From Candidatus Saccharicenans sp. (GTDB lineage: Bacteria > Acidobacteriota > Aminicenantia > Aminicenantales > Saccharicenantaceae): DNA of 64,000 bases. Made by a program: the position numbers and the translations under genes. Each line of letters opens with the position of its first letter. The first letter of the stretch is position 1. Of this stretch, positions 9,694 through 18,182 are shown one piece after another. The DNA is taken from contig JANLFU010000002.1 in the NCBI GenBank assembly GCA_024653215.1, forward strand, positions 62,001 to 126,000. Direction: 5' to 3'. The notes below the pieces were generated by a model. It did no database searches, had not been told where the DNA came from, and was given only the letters and a program-made list of their open reading frames with translations.

Positions 9694-11739
9694 CTATTTT
9701 TTTAGGTAAGTGGCCAGCCAGTCCAGGACGGTCTGCCACCACAACCGGGCGTTGAGCGGCTTCTGGATGAAATGGTCTTCGTCCGGGAAGTAAAGCAACC
9801 GGCTGGGCACCCCCATCCTCTGCAACGAGGTAAAAAATTGCAGGCCCTGCTCCAGCGGTACCCGGAAGTCGTTGGCGCTGTGGATAACCAGGGTCGGGGT
9901 CTTGAAATTCTGGACGTAGTAGCTGGGCGAAAATTTCTGGTACATTTCCGGGTTGGTCCAGGGTGTGCCCCGGTACTCCCATTCCGGGAACCAGAGTTCT
10001 TCGGTGGCCCCGTACTCGGAGCGCAGGTCGAAGACTCCGGAATGGCTGATGAGGCAATCGAAAATGTCGGTCTGGCCGGCAATCCAGTCAATCATGTAGC
10101 CGCCGTAGGAGGCCCCGGCCGCTCCCAGCCTGTCCCTGTCTATGAACGGGTAAGAGCCGTGCAGATAACCCACGGCTTTGATGAGGTCGCGGTAGGGCTT
10201 GCCGCCCCAGTCACCGCTGATGGAATCGGTAAAGGCCTGGCCGTAGCCGGTGCTGCCGTGGAAGTTGACCATGGCCACGACATAGCCGGGGGCGGCGAAC
10301 ATCTGGGCATTCCAGCGGTAATGGAAATTGTCCACCCAGGCTCCCTGGGGACCACCATGAATTAACATCACCAGCGGGTATTTTTTATTCGGGTCGAAGA
10401 AGGGCGGCTTGAGCAGCAGGCCGTGCACCCGGTCGCCTTCCGATTCGAACCAGAAGTCCTCGGCCGCGTTCATCTCCAGACCGGCCAGCAACCCGGCATT
10501 GACGTCGGTGAGCTGTTTTAATTTCCTGCTGGCCAGGTCAATAGAATAGACGTCGTTAGGACGATTGATGGCCTGTTTCAGGGCGTAGATGGTCCGCCCG
10601 TCAGGAGAAATCCGCAGGGCGCTCAGGTAATGTCCTTCCAGGATTTTCTCGATTTTGCCGCCGGCGAGGGCCACTCTGAACAGCGCGGTTCGGGCCTTTT
10701 CTTCGCACAGGAAATAGATGGCTTTGCCGTCCGGGGCCCATAGGAATTCGCTCAGGGAATAATCAAGTTTTTCAGTCAGGTTGGTAAAGGTCCTGTTCTG
10801 CCGGTCATAGAGAATCAGGTCCAGCTGGTCAGCTTCAAAGCCAGGCCTGGCCATGGCCCGGTAGGCCAGGTAGCGGCCGTCCGGGGAATATTTGGGGTCG
10901 ATATCGTTGGCCCGGCTGGTGGTCAGTTTTTCCAGATTTTTTCCTTCTGGCGTGGTCAGGAAAACATCGTTATTCGTTCCCAGCCCGAGTTTCAACTCCG
11001 GGTCGATGTTACGTACCAGGGCGATTTCTTTTTCATCGGGGGCCAGGCAGAAATCGAGCTCGCCGCCCAGGGCAATCGGCGGGGTATCGTAATCGCCCGG
11101 GGTCAGGTCCAGCGGCTGGCCGCCATCCAGCGGAAACAGGAAAAGGTGGCTCCTGGTGCCGTCAAACCAGGTATTCCAGTGGCGGAAAAGCAGGTGGTCG
11201 TAAATTCTGGCCTTGACCTTGCTTGCTTCCCGCTCCTCGAATTTCTTCCGGTTGGCTTCAAGGTCCGGACACTCCGGGAAAACCGAGCTGGTGACCAGCA
11301 GGAACTTTCCCGACCTGGACCAGCTGAAGGAACCGACCCCGCCGGGAAAATCGGTGACCTTGCGGGCCTCGCCGCCGCCGGCTGGTATCAGCCAGACCTG
11401 GGGCGAACCACCCCGGGTGGAAATGAAGGCCAGGGTCCGGCCGTCGGGGGACCAGCGTGGGGAGAAGTCGGCTGCCGGGCTGAAAACGAACGGAACCGGG
11501 GTTCCGCCAGTGGCCGGCACCAGGTAAATATCGCTATTGCCGCGGTTGGTCTCCAGGCTCATGGCCGTGATGACCAGGGCCAGGTTTTTTCCGTCGGGCG
11601 TGAGCTGCGGGTCGGTCACCCTTTTAATCTTTATAAAATCGTCGAAGGTCAGAGCCTTTCTGGTCTGGGCCGGGGCCGTGGACAGGCCCAGGCTCAGGCT
11701 GATGATCATGATCACCAGGTTTTTAAGTGCCCGTTTCAT
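9694..11739 (-). CDS. S9 family peptidase (prolyl oligopeptidase/acylaminoacyl-peptidase-like), secreted
   Basis: WD40-like propeller repeats (WSPDGRTLAFIS, YSPDGRYLAY) and a catalytic domain with GASYGGYM and DEDHFI. Confidence 0.93.
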   Translation of the reverse strand: MKRALKNLVIMIISLSLGLSTAPAQTRKALTFDDFIKIKRVTDPQLTPDGKNLALVITAMSLETNRGNSDIYLVPATGGTPVPFVFSPAADFSPRWSPDGRTLAFISTRGGSPQVWLIPAGGGEARKVTDFPGGVGSFSWSRSGKFLLVTSSVFPECPDLEANRKKFEEREASKVKARIYDHLLFRHWNTWFDGTRSHLFLFPLDGGQPLDLTPGDYDTPPIALGGELDFCLAPDEKEIALVRNIDPELKLGLGTNNDVFLTTPEGKNLEKLTTSRANDIDPKYSPDGRYLAYRAMARPGFEADQLDLILYDRQNRTFTNLTEKLDYSLSEFLWAPDGKAIYFLCEEKARTALFRVALAGGKIEKILEGHYLSALRISPDGRTIYALKQAINRPNDVYSIDLASRKLKQLTDVNAGLLAGLEMNAAEDFWFESEGDRVHGLLLKPPFFDPNKKYPLVMLIHGGPQGAWVDNFHYRWNAQMFAAPGYVVAMVNFHGSTGYGQAFTDSISGDWGGKPYRDLIKAVGYLHGSYPFIDRDRLGAAGASYGGYMIDWIAGQTDIFDCLISHSGVFDLRSEYGATEELWFPEWEYRGTPWTNPEMYQKFSPSYYVQNFKTPTLVIHSANDFRVPLEQGLQFFTSLQRMGVPSRLLYFPDEDHFIQKPLNARLWWQTVLDWLATYLKK

Positions 11740-11779
11740 ATCGGTCCTCCTGAAAATGGCCGTTATATTTTTCCCGAGC

Positions 11780-11808
11780 ATTATAAACTATCCGGCTGCC
11801 CGGGGCAA
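11780..11808 (-). promoter_or_regulatory. Predicted sigma70-type promoter for the S9 peptidase
   Basis: Minus strand TTGCCC-N17-TATAAT. Confidence 0.6.
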
Positions 11809-11938
11809 AAGCCGGCCAGGCTATTGATTTGAAATTTTATTTTGCCGCCGGCGGTTTTTTCTGGTAAAAGTGATAAAATAAACCAGGTTAGATTGAATTT
11901 CGTATTCAGATAAAAGAGCTGGTAAGCCGGGACGGTCG

Positions 11939-12850
11939 ATGAGCATCGAGCTTCAGAACATCCATTATTCCTACGGGAAGGTCAAGGCCCTGAACGGGGT
12001 CAACCTGACTGTCGGGGAAGGGGCCACCGGTCTGCTGGGACCGAACGGGGCCGGCAAGAGCACATTGATCAAGATCATGCTCGGATTTCTGACCCCGGCC
12101 GAAGGCCAGGGTAAGGTCCTCGGCTACGATGTCCGGACTGAACAGAAATTCATCCGGCGCCTGGTGGGCTACATGCCCGAGGATGAATGCTTCATTCCTG
12201 GCCTGGACGCGGTTACCTTCACCGCCCTGATGGGCGAGCTGTCCGGCCTGCCGCGCCAGGAAGCCATGAAGCGGGCCCACGAAGTGCTGTTCTACGTCGG
12301 CCTGGGCGAGTCGCGCTATCGGCTGGTCGACACCTATTCTTCCGGAATGAAGCAGCGACTGAAACTGGCCCAGGCCCTGGTGCACGACCCCAAGCTCTTG
12401 TTCCTGGACGAGCCCACTTCCAGTCTCGACCCGACCGGCCGGCAGGAAATCCTGGAGCTGATCGGGGAGATCGCTTCAACCAAGGATATCCGGGTGCTGC
12501 TGTCCTCGCACATCCTGGCCGACATCGAGCTCATCTGCGACCGGGTGGTCATCATAAATAAAGGAGAAATCGCGGCCACTGGTCGAATTGAAGACCTGAA
12601 GATGGTCAACTACCAGCTCTACGAGCTCCGGATAAAGGGCGAGCTCAACGGTTTTCGCCGGGAGCTGGAGGAGGCCGGTTGCCGGGTGGAAGAAACCGAA
12701 GACCGTCTGGTTAAAGTATATACCCCGCCGGGTTTTGACCGCCGGCGTATTTTTCTTAGTGCTGCCAGGAACGGGGTCCAGGTCAGGCAGTTCGTCTGCA
12801 GCCAGACCTCGCTCGAAGACCTGTTCGCCCGGGTGGTGGGAGTCGACTGA
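11939..12850 (+). CDS. ABC transporter ATP-binding protein
   Basis: LLGPNGAGKSTLIK Walker A, YSSGMKQRLKLAQALVHDPKLLFLDEPTSSLDP signature/Walker B. Confidence 0.96.
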   Translation: MSIELQNIHYSYGKVKALNGVNLTVGEGATGLLGPNGAGKSTLIKIMLGFLTPAEGQGKVLGYDVRTEQKFIRRLVGYMPEDECFIPGLDAVTFTALMGELSGLPRQEAMKRAHEVLFYVGLGESRYRLVDTYSSGMKQRLKLAQALVHDPKLLFLDEPTSSLDPTGRQEILELIGEIASTKDIRVLLSSHILADIELICDRVVIINKGEIAATGRIEDLKMVNYQLYELRIKGELNGFRRELEEAGCRVEETEDRLVKVYTPPGFDRRRIFLSAARNGVQVRQFVCSQTSLEDLFARVVGVD

Positions 12851-13722
12851 TGGCCGAAGTCAGGGAAAAGGGTTACCATCACTGGGAAGGTCAGCTCCAG
12901 GATAAGGGCCGGATGTTCTGGCCCATTACCAGGACCGGCATCAAGCTGGCCTTTCAGCGCAAGCGCTTCAAGTTTCTTTTCGCCGTGTCTTTTATGCCGG
13001 CCATCACTTTCGCCGTGGGCGTCTACATCTCCGAGCGATTGGAAGATTTCAAGTTCATGGCCCAGGGAGCCGAGAGGACCCTTCAGGTTAACCCCGGGTT
13101 TTTCAGGACCTACCTCAGCCTGGATTTCATATTCTTCATGATTCTGCTGTTGATGGCCCTGGGCGGGGCCGGCCTCATCGCCGACGATTTCCGCCATAAA
13201 GCTATCCAGCTGTATTTCGCCCGGCCGCTGACCAGGCTCGACTACCTGCTGGGCAAGGCCGGGGTGGTGATGTTTTTTGTCGGCCTGCTGACCCTGGTCC
13301 CGGCCCTCATCCTGTTTCTGCTGAAGCTTCTGTTCTCGGGCAGCTTCAAGTTCTTCCTGGACTATCCCTGGTTGCCCCTCTCCATTATTATCTACTCTGC
13401 CTTCCTGATGGTCTTTTTCACCTGCTATGTCCTGCTGGCCTCGTCTGTCAGCAAGAACCGGAATTATGTCATCGCCCTGATTTTTGCCGTTTATTATCTT
13501 TCAGAGATTGCCAGGGGAATATTCTACGTCATCTTCCGTTCTCCCTATTCCATCCTCCTGTCGATTCCGGGCAACCTGCAACAGGTGGCCGCGGCCGTGT
13601 TTCAGGTCAAGCCGGCCCTGGCCGTGCCCTGGTACCTGTCCTTCCTGGTTCTGTCCGCTTTCTGCCTGCTGTCGTTTTTCTTTTTAAGACGCAAGCTCAG
13701 GGGAGTGGAGGTTATCCGGTGA
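12850..13722 (+). CDS. ABC-2 type transporter permease
   Basis: Multiple hydrophobic segments; DDFRHKAIQLYFARPLTRLDYLLGK motif; translationally overlapped with the preceding ATPase (TGATG). Confidence 0.85.
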   Translation: MAEVREKGYHHWEGQLQDKGRMFWPITRTGIKLAFQRKRFKFLFAVSFMPAITFAVGVYISERLEDFKFMAQGAERTLQVNPGFFRTYLSLDFIFFMILLLMALGGAGLIADDFRHKAIQLYFARPLTRLDYLLGKAGVVMFFVGLLTLVPALILFLLKLLFSGSFKFFLDYPWLPLSIIIYSAFLMVFFTCYVLLASSVSKNRNYVIALIFAVYYLSEIARGIFYVIFRSPYSILLSIPGNLQQVAAAVFQVKPALAVPWYLSFLVLSAFCLLSFFFLRRKLRGVEVIR

Positions 13723-14645
13723 GCGCGGTTATCGAGGCCAGGAATCTTTCCCGCTGGTACGGAAACGTCCTGGGCATCAGCGAGATCACCCTGGACATCG
13801 AGCCCGGGATAACCGCTCTGCTCGGGCCAAACGGGGCCGGCAAGTCGACCTTCATGAAAATCATAACCGGTCAGCTCAAGGCCAACATCGGCCAGGTCAG
13901 GATTTTCGGTCAGCCCGTCTGGAACAACCGGCACATTTTCCGGCGGCTGGGCTTCTGCCCGGAATCGGACGCCTTTTACGAGGAACTGAACGGCCTGGAA
14001 TTCCTGACCGGACTGCTGTCGCTTTACGGCTACGACCGGAAAGAGTGCCTGGACCGGGCCAACCGGGCCCTGGAGCTGGTGGAACTCAAGGACGTCAGCC
14101 GGCGGCCAATCAGGAGTTACAGCCGGGGCATGCGCCAGAGAATCAAGATTGCCCAGACCATCGCCCACGACCCGGAGATCCTGATCCTGGACGAGCCGCT
14201 CAGCGGGCTGGACCCCCTTGGCAAACGACGCATCATCAGGCTGATCAAGGAATTCCGGGATGCCGGGAAAACGGTGGTGGTCTCCAGCCACGTCCTGCCC
14301 GAAGTGGAGGCCCTGACCTCGGAAATCATCCTGATCCATAACGGCAAAATCCTGGCCAGGGGAGATATCCACTTCATCCGGGAGCTTCTGGACAGCCATC
14401 CCCACATGATCCGGGTCAAATCGCCGCAGTACCGGGAACTGGCCAGGTTGCTGGCGGCCGAGGAGTATGTTCTCAATATCACCTTTGAACCTGAAGCCTC
14501 GGCCGTGGTCTTCGAGACTCACCACCGCGACCGCTTCTTCAACCGGTTGAACGAGCTGGTGCTCGACCCGGGTCTGGACCTGGAAGAGATCACCTCGCCC
14601 GACGATAACCTGCAGGCCGTGTTTGACTACCTGGTGGGAAGGTAA
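13719..14645 (+). CDS. ABC transporter ATP-binding protein (GTG start)
   Basis: LLGPNGAGKSTFMKIITG; YSRGMRQRIKIAQTIAHDPEILILDEPLSGLDPLGK. Confidence 0.96.
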   Translation: MSAVIEARNLSRWYGNVLGISEITLDIEPGITALLGPNGAGKSTFMKIITGQLKANIGQVRIFGQPVWNNRHIFRRLGFCPESDAFYEELNGLEFLTGLLSLYGYDRKECLDRANRALELVELKDVSRRPIRSYSRGMRQRIKIAQTIAHDPEILILDEPLSGLDPLGKRRIIRLIKEFRDAGKTVVVSSHVLPEVEALTSEIILIHNGKILARGDIHFIRELLDSHPHMIRVKSPQYRELARLLAAEEYVLNITFEPEASAVVFETHHRDRFFNRLNELVLDPGLDLEEITSPDDNLQAVFDYLVGR

Positions 14646-14646
14646 G

Positions 14647-15429
14647 ATGAAAGAAGAAATACTCAGGGTCTTTTCCTTCTACTTCTTCCTGGGCAGGAAG
14701 TCCGGCCGGACCAGGACCTTTTTCCTGCTGAGTTCAATGGCGGTGCTGATGGCCCTGGTCATCAGGACCTACCGGCTGGCCGGCCACTGGACCGAGGACG
14801 GCCAGGTCGTTTTTCAGAATTTCCTGATGGTCTTTTTCCTGCAGTTCCTGATCGTGCTGCTGGGCCTGTTCTACGGAAGCTCCATCGTGGTGGAAGAGCT
14901 TGATAACCGCACCCTGCCTTACCTGACTTCCCGTCCGGTTAGGCGGGCGGCCATCATCCTCGGCAAGTACCTGGCCTACCTGAGCCTGACCACCGTCATG
15001 CTGGTCTTCGCTGTTCTCCTGTCCTACCTGATACTCAACCTGGACGCCGAATTCCAGGCGAAGGACCTGCTGACTGTCCTGCGCTACTCGGCCATCCTCT
15101 GGCTGGGCCTGGCCGCCTATCTTTCTTTTTTCAGTTTTCTCGGAACCTGGTTGAAGAAACCGATACTGGTGGGGCTGGCTTTTGGCTTCGGCTGGGAAAG
15201 TGTCATCCAGTATTTTCCGGGGACCACCCAGAAACTATCGGTGGCCCATTACCTGAAATCCCTTCTGCCCCAGTATACCAGCAGCAGCGGGAAGCTCGGC
15301 TTCCTTTTCATCAGGCTGGAACCGACCAAACCGGCCCTGGCGGTGGCTATCCTGGCGGGGATAATCCTGGTTTTTCTGGTCCTGGCCTGCCTGTTTTTTA
15401 CCTACAAGGAATACCTGTTCGAAGACTGA
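14647..15429 (+). CDS. ABC-2 type transporter permease
   Basis: Hydrophobic; VVEELDNRTLPYLTSRPVRRAAIILGKYLAY motif parallels the upstream permease. Confidence 0.85.
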   Translation: MKEEILRVFSFYFFLGRKSGRTRTFFLLSSMAVLMALVIRTYRLAGHWTEDGQVVFQNFLMVFFLQFLIVLLGLFYGSSIVVEELDNRTLPYLTSRPVRRAAIILGKYLAYLSLTTVMLVFAVLLSYLILNLDAEFQAKDLLTVLRYSAILWLGLAAYLSFFSFLGTWLKKPILVGLAFGFGWESVIQYFPGTTQKLSVAHYLKSLLPQYTSSSGKLGFLFIRLEPTKPALAVAILAGIILVFLVLACLFFTYKEYLFED

Positions 15430-15477
15430 ACGCGGATCGCCGGCCGCCCAGCCCGGCTGAAAAAATTTCTCCTGAAC

Positions 15478-16491
15478 TCAGGGACTGGTTTTTTCCTTCT
15501 GGACAGCCCGGTCGCCGACCATTCTTTCTCTTATGATTTTCTTCAGGCCGTCAATCAGGTCTTCTTTCAGGCTCAGGTAGAGTTTAACGTAGCGTTCGCT
15601 GGAGGTTATTTCCAGGGAGTTAAGGGCCTGTCCGACTTCCGGGGCCTCGCCGCTCAGCCCCAGTCCCAGGGCCTTTAGCCCGCTCAGTGTTTCGGCGATC
15701 TTCTGGTGGCTGTCCCTGGAATCGGCATAGACCTTGATCTCGGCCGTGTAGCTTGGCTGGCGGTAATCGGTAAATGAAGAAAGGTAGCGGACTTTCTCCA
15801 TCAGCTTGAAAGCGGGATTATCGCTGTCCTCGGCCTTGAACAGGCCGGTGGGAACGGTCAGCCAGCCGAAGGTCAGGGAGTTCATATTTATGTCCTTGAG
15901 GTAGGGGCGCTTTTCCTTGCTGGTCAGGAGGTTGGGAACCTTGCCTTTATAAACCTCGATGATTTTCTTGACCGCTTTCTCCGAGCCTATGGCCAGGTTG
16001 GAGTCATCCAGGAAGGCCAGGCAACCAACGGCCGACTCTTCGATTTCGATGAAGGGGAAGAAAGGAATTCCCTCGTAGTACTCCAGGCTGGATTCCTGCT
16101 GGCTATCGGCGGGGATCAGTTTTGACCGGTCATACTTGAGGTTCACCAGGAGAACAGCGTTCTCGGCCGGCTTATTCATGTCCCCGGCCACGGCCACGGC
16201 CACCAGGAAGACGTCCCTGGTCAGGTTGACAAAGGCTTCGGCTTTTTTACGATAGGCAGCCAGTTCTTTTTCTTCCTCGATCGTTTTCTGAATGGCCTTG
16301 AGGTTCACCAGGCGGTTCCAGTCAGCCACCATGAAGGCCGAGGTATCGGCCGGAAGCAGGGTTAGCATATCCTGGCCGCGAGCCTTCCCGGCCACCGGAA
16401 TCCTCGGGGTCGGGGCGCAGCTCAGAAACATTAAGGGCAGTATCAAGAACAAGGAAAAAACGGCGAAAGACCTATTTTTTTTCGTGGACAT
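15478..16491 (-). CDS. Hypothetical lipoprotein (DUF3352-like layout)
   Basis: MSTKKNRSFAVFSLFLILPLMFLSCAPTP lipobox; ...LLPADTSAFMVADWNRLVNLKAI. Confidence 0.65.
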   Translation of the reverse strand: MSTKKNRSFAVFSLFLILPLMFLSCAPTPRIPVAGKARGQDMLTLLPADTSAFMVADWNRLVNLKAIQKTIEEEKELAAYRKKAEAFVNLTRDVFLVAVAVAGDMNKPAENAVLLVNLKYDRSKLIPADSQQESSLEYYEGIPFFPFIEIEESAVGCLAFLDDSNLAIGSEKAVKKIIEVYKGKVPNLLTSKEKRPYLKDINMNSLTFGWLTVPTGLFKAEDSDNPAFKLMEKVRYLSSFTDYRQPSYTAEIKVYADSRDSHQKIAETLSGLKALGLGLSGEAPEVGQALNSLEITSSERYVKLYLSLKEDLIDGLKKIIRERMVGDRAVQKEKTSP

Positions 16492-16648
16492 AATTCTCTC
16501 CTTCGTTAATTTATACGAAAATGACCGGTGCCCGGTTCACCAGCCTCTATCATATTACAGTAAAGCAGGCGGGCACAATAAATCTCTTGCCAGAAGGGGG
16601 CGGACTGGGTTTTAATAGGAAATCTGAATTCTGTCGGGTGGAGGTGCC

Positions 16649-17968
16649 ATGAAAAAAGCAACCGGCCTGAGCCTGTTATTGATAATTTTTTCTTTTCTGG
16701 TAAGCGGGTTTCTATATTCAAAAGAAGGTCTGCCCCAAGTACTCCCGGTCAGGGAGCAGGCCCGGGTGGTTAACGCCTGGCTCGAAAAAAGGCTGGAAGT
16801 GATACTGCCCGAGATCATGAGAAGGGAAGGGGTGGATATGTGGCTGGTCATCTGCCAGGAGTACAACGAGGACCCGGTATTCCTCACCCTGGTCCCCTTC
16901 GAGCATCTTTCAGCCCGGCGGCTGTCGATGCTGGTTTTCTTTGACCGGGGAAAGGACAAGGGCCTGGAGAAGTTTTCGGTCAGCCGCTATCCGATAGGCA
17001 ACCTTTACCAGGCAGCCTGGAATCCCGACAGGGAACCGGACCAGTGGAAAGCCCTGGCCGACCAGGTCAGGGCCAGGAACCCCAAAAAAATCGCCATCAA
17101 CGAATCGGCCACCTTTGCCTTTGCCGACGGACTGACCGCCACCAATAAACAGCTCCTGGTCAGGTACCTGGGGCCGGATTATGCCAGGAAACTGGTTTCG
17201 GCCGAAAGGCTGGTGGTGGGCTGGCTGGAAACGAGGCTTCCGGAAGAAATCGAGGTCTACCACCAGATTGCCCGCCTGGCCCATGGCCTGATAGAGGAGG
17301 CCTTTTCCAACGCGGTCATCACACCCGGCATTACCACCAGCGAGGACCTCGAGTGGTGGTTCTGGGAGAAGATAAACTCTCTGGGCCTTAAGACCTGGTT
17401 CTCACCGACGGTGGATATCCAGCGACCGAAGACTTCTGCCCACAAGGACAATGTGATCAGAAGGGGAGACCTGCTCCATTGCGATATCGGGATTACCTAC
17501 CTGCGTTTGAACACCGACCACCAGGAGCTGGCCTATGTCCTCAGACCTGGAGAGACCGAGCCACCGGCCGGGTTAAAGGCGGCCCTCCGCTGCGGCAACC
17601 GCCTGCAGGATATCCTGGTTTCAGAATTCAAAGCCGGTCGCACCGGAAACGAGGTCCTGGCCGCGGCCCTGGGCAGGATGAGGGCCGAAGGAATAAAGGG
17701 TAGTATTTACACTCACCCGCTCGGCTTTCATGGCCATGCTGCCGGCCCGACCATCGGACTCTGGGACAAGCAGGATGGGGTTCCGGGCCAGGGTGATTAC
17801 CCTCTATTCTACGACACCTGTTATTCGATAGAGCTTAACTGTCGCAGCCTGGTGCCCGAGTGGGATAACCAGGAAGTGCTGATTGGCCTGGAGCAGAATG
17901 CTTCTTTCACCAAAGAAGGCCTGGTTTATCTTGACGGCCGGCAGACCGCCCTGCACCTGGTCCGTTAG
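16649..17968 (+). CDS. M24 family metallopeptidase (Xaa-Pro aminopeptidase-like), signal peptide
   Basis: RRGDLLHCDIGITYLRLNTDHQELAYVLRPGE; HPLGFHGHAAGPTIGLWD; C-terminal creatinase-like metal ligands. Confidence 0.88.
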   Translation: MKKATGLSLLLIIFSFLVSGFLYSKEGLPQVLPVREQARVVNAWLEKRLEVILPEIMRREGVDMWLVICQEYNEDPVFLTLVPFEHLSARRLSMLVFFDRGKDKGLEKFSVSRYPIGNLYQAAWNPDREPDQWKALADQVRARNPKKIAINESATFAFADGLTATNKQLLVRYLGPDYARKLVSAERLVVGWLETRLPEEIEVYHQIARLAHGLIEEAFSNAVITPGITTSEDLEWWFWEKINSLGLKTWFSPTVDIQRPKTSAHKDNVIRRGDLLHCDIGITYLRLNTDHQELAYVLRPGETEPPAGLKAALRCGNRLQDILVSEFKAGRTGNEVLAAALGRMRAEGIKGSIYTHPLGFHGHAAGPTIGLWDKQDGVPGQGDYPLFYDTCYSIELNCRSLVPEWDNQEVLIGLEQNASFTKEGLVYLDGRQTALHLVR

Positions 17969-18182
17969 GCTGGCCCGTTTGTCGGCCAGAAAGGGAGGAA
18001 ATTTTCCGCCAACCCGAACCGGTCAGTTAATTAAACCTAAAGCTGAGCAACCGATCAAGCCAAGGCCCGGGCCCCGAAAAAATTAATGGCTCTTTCCAGG
18101 AGACGAGGAGGAAATTATTTCGGTGAGATTTTTTCAGGAATTTTGTATCTTATTAAAATAAAAAATTTGAGGAGAAGTTTCC

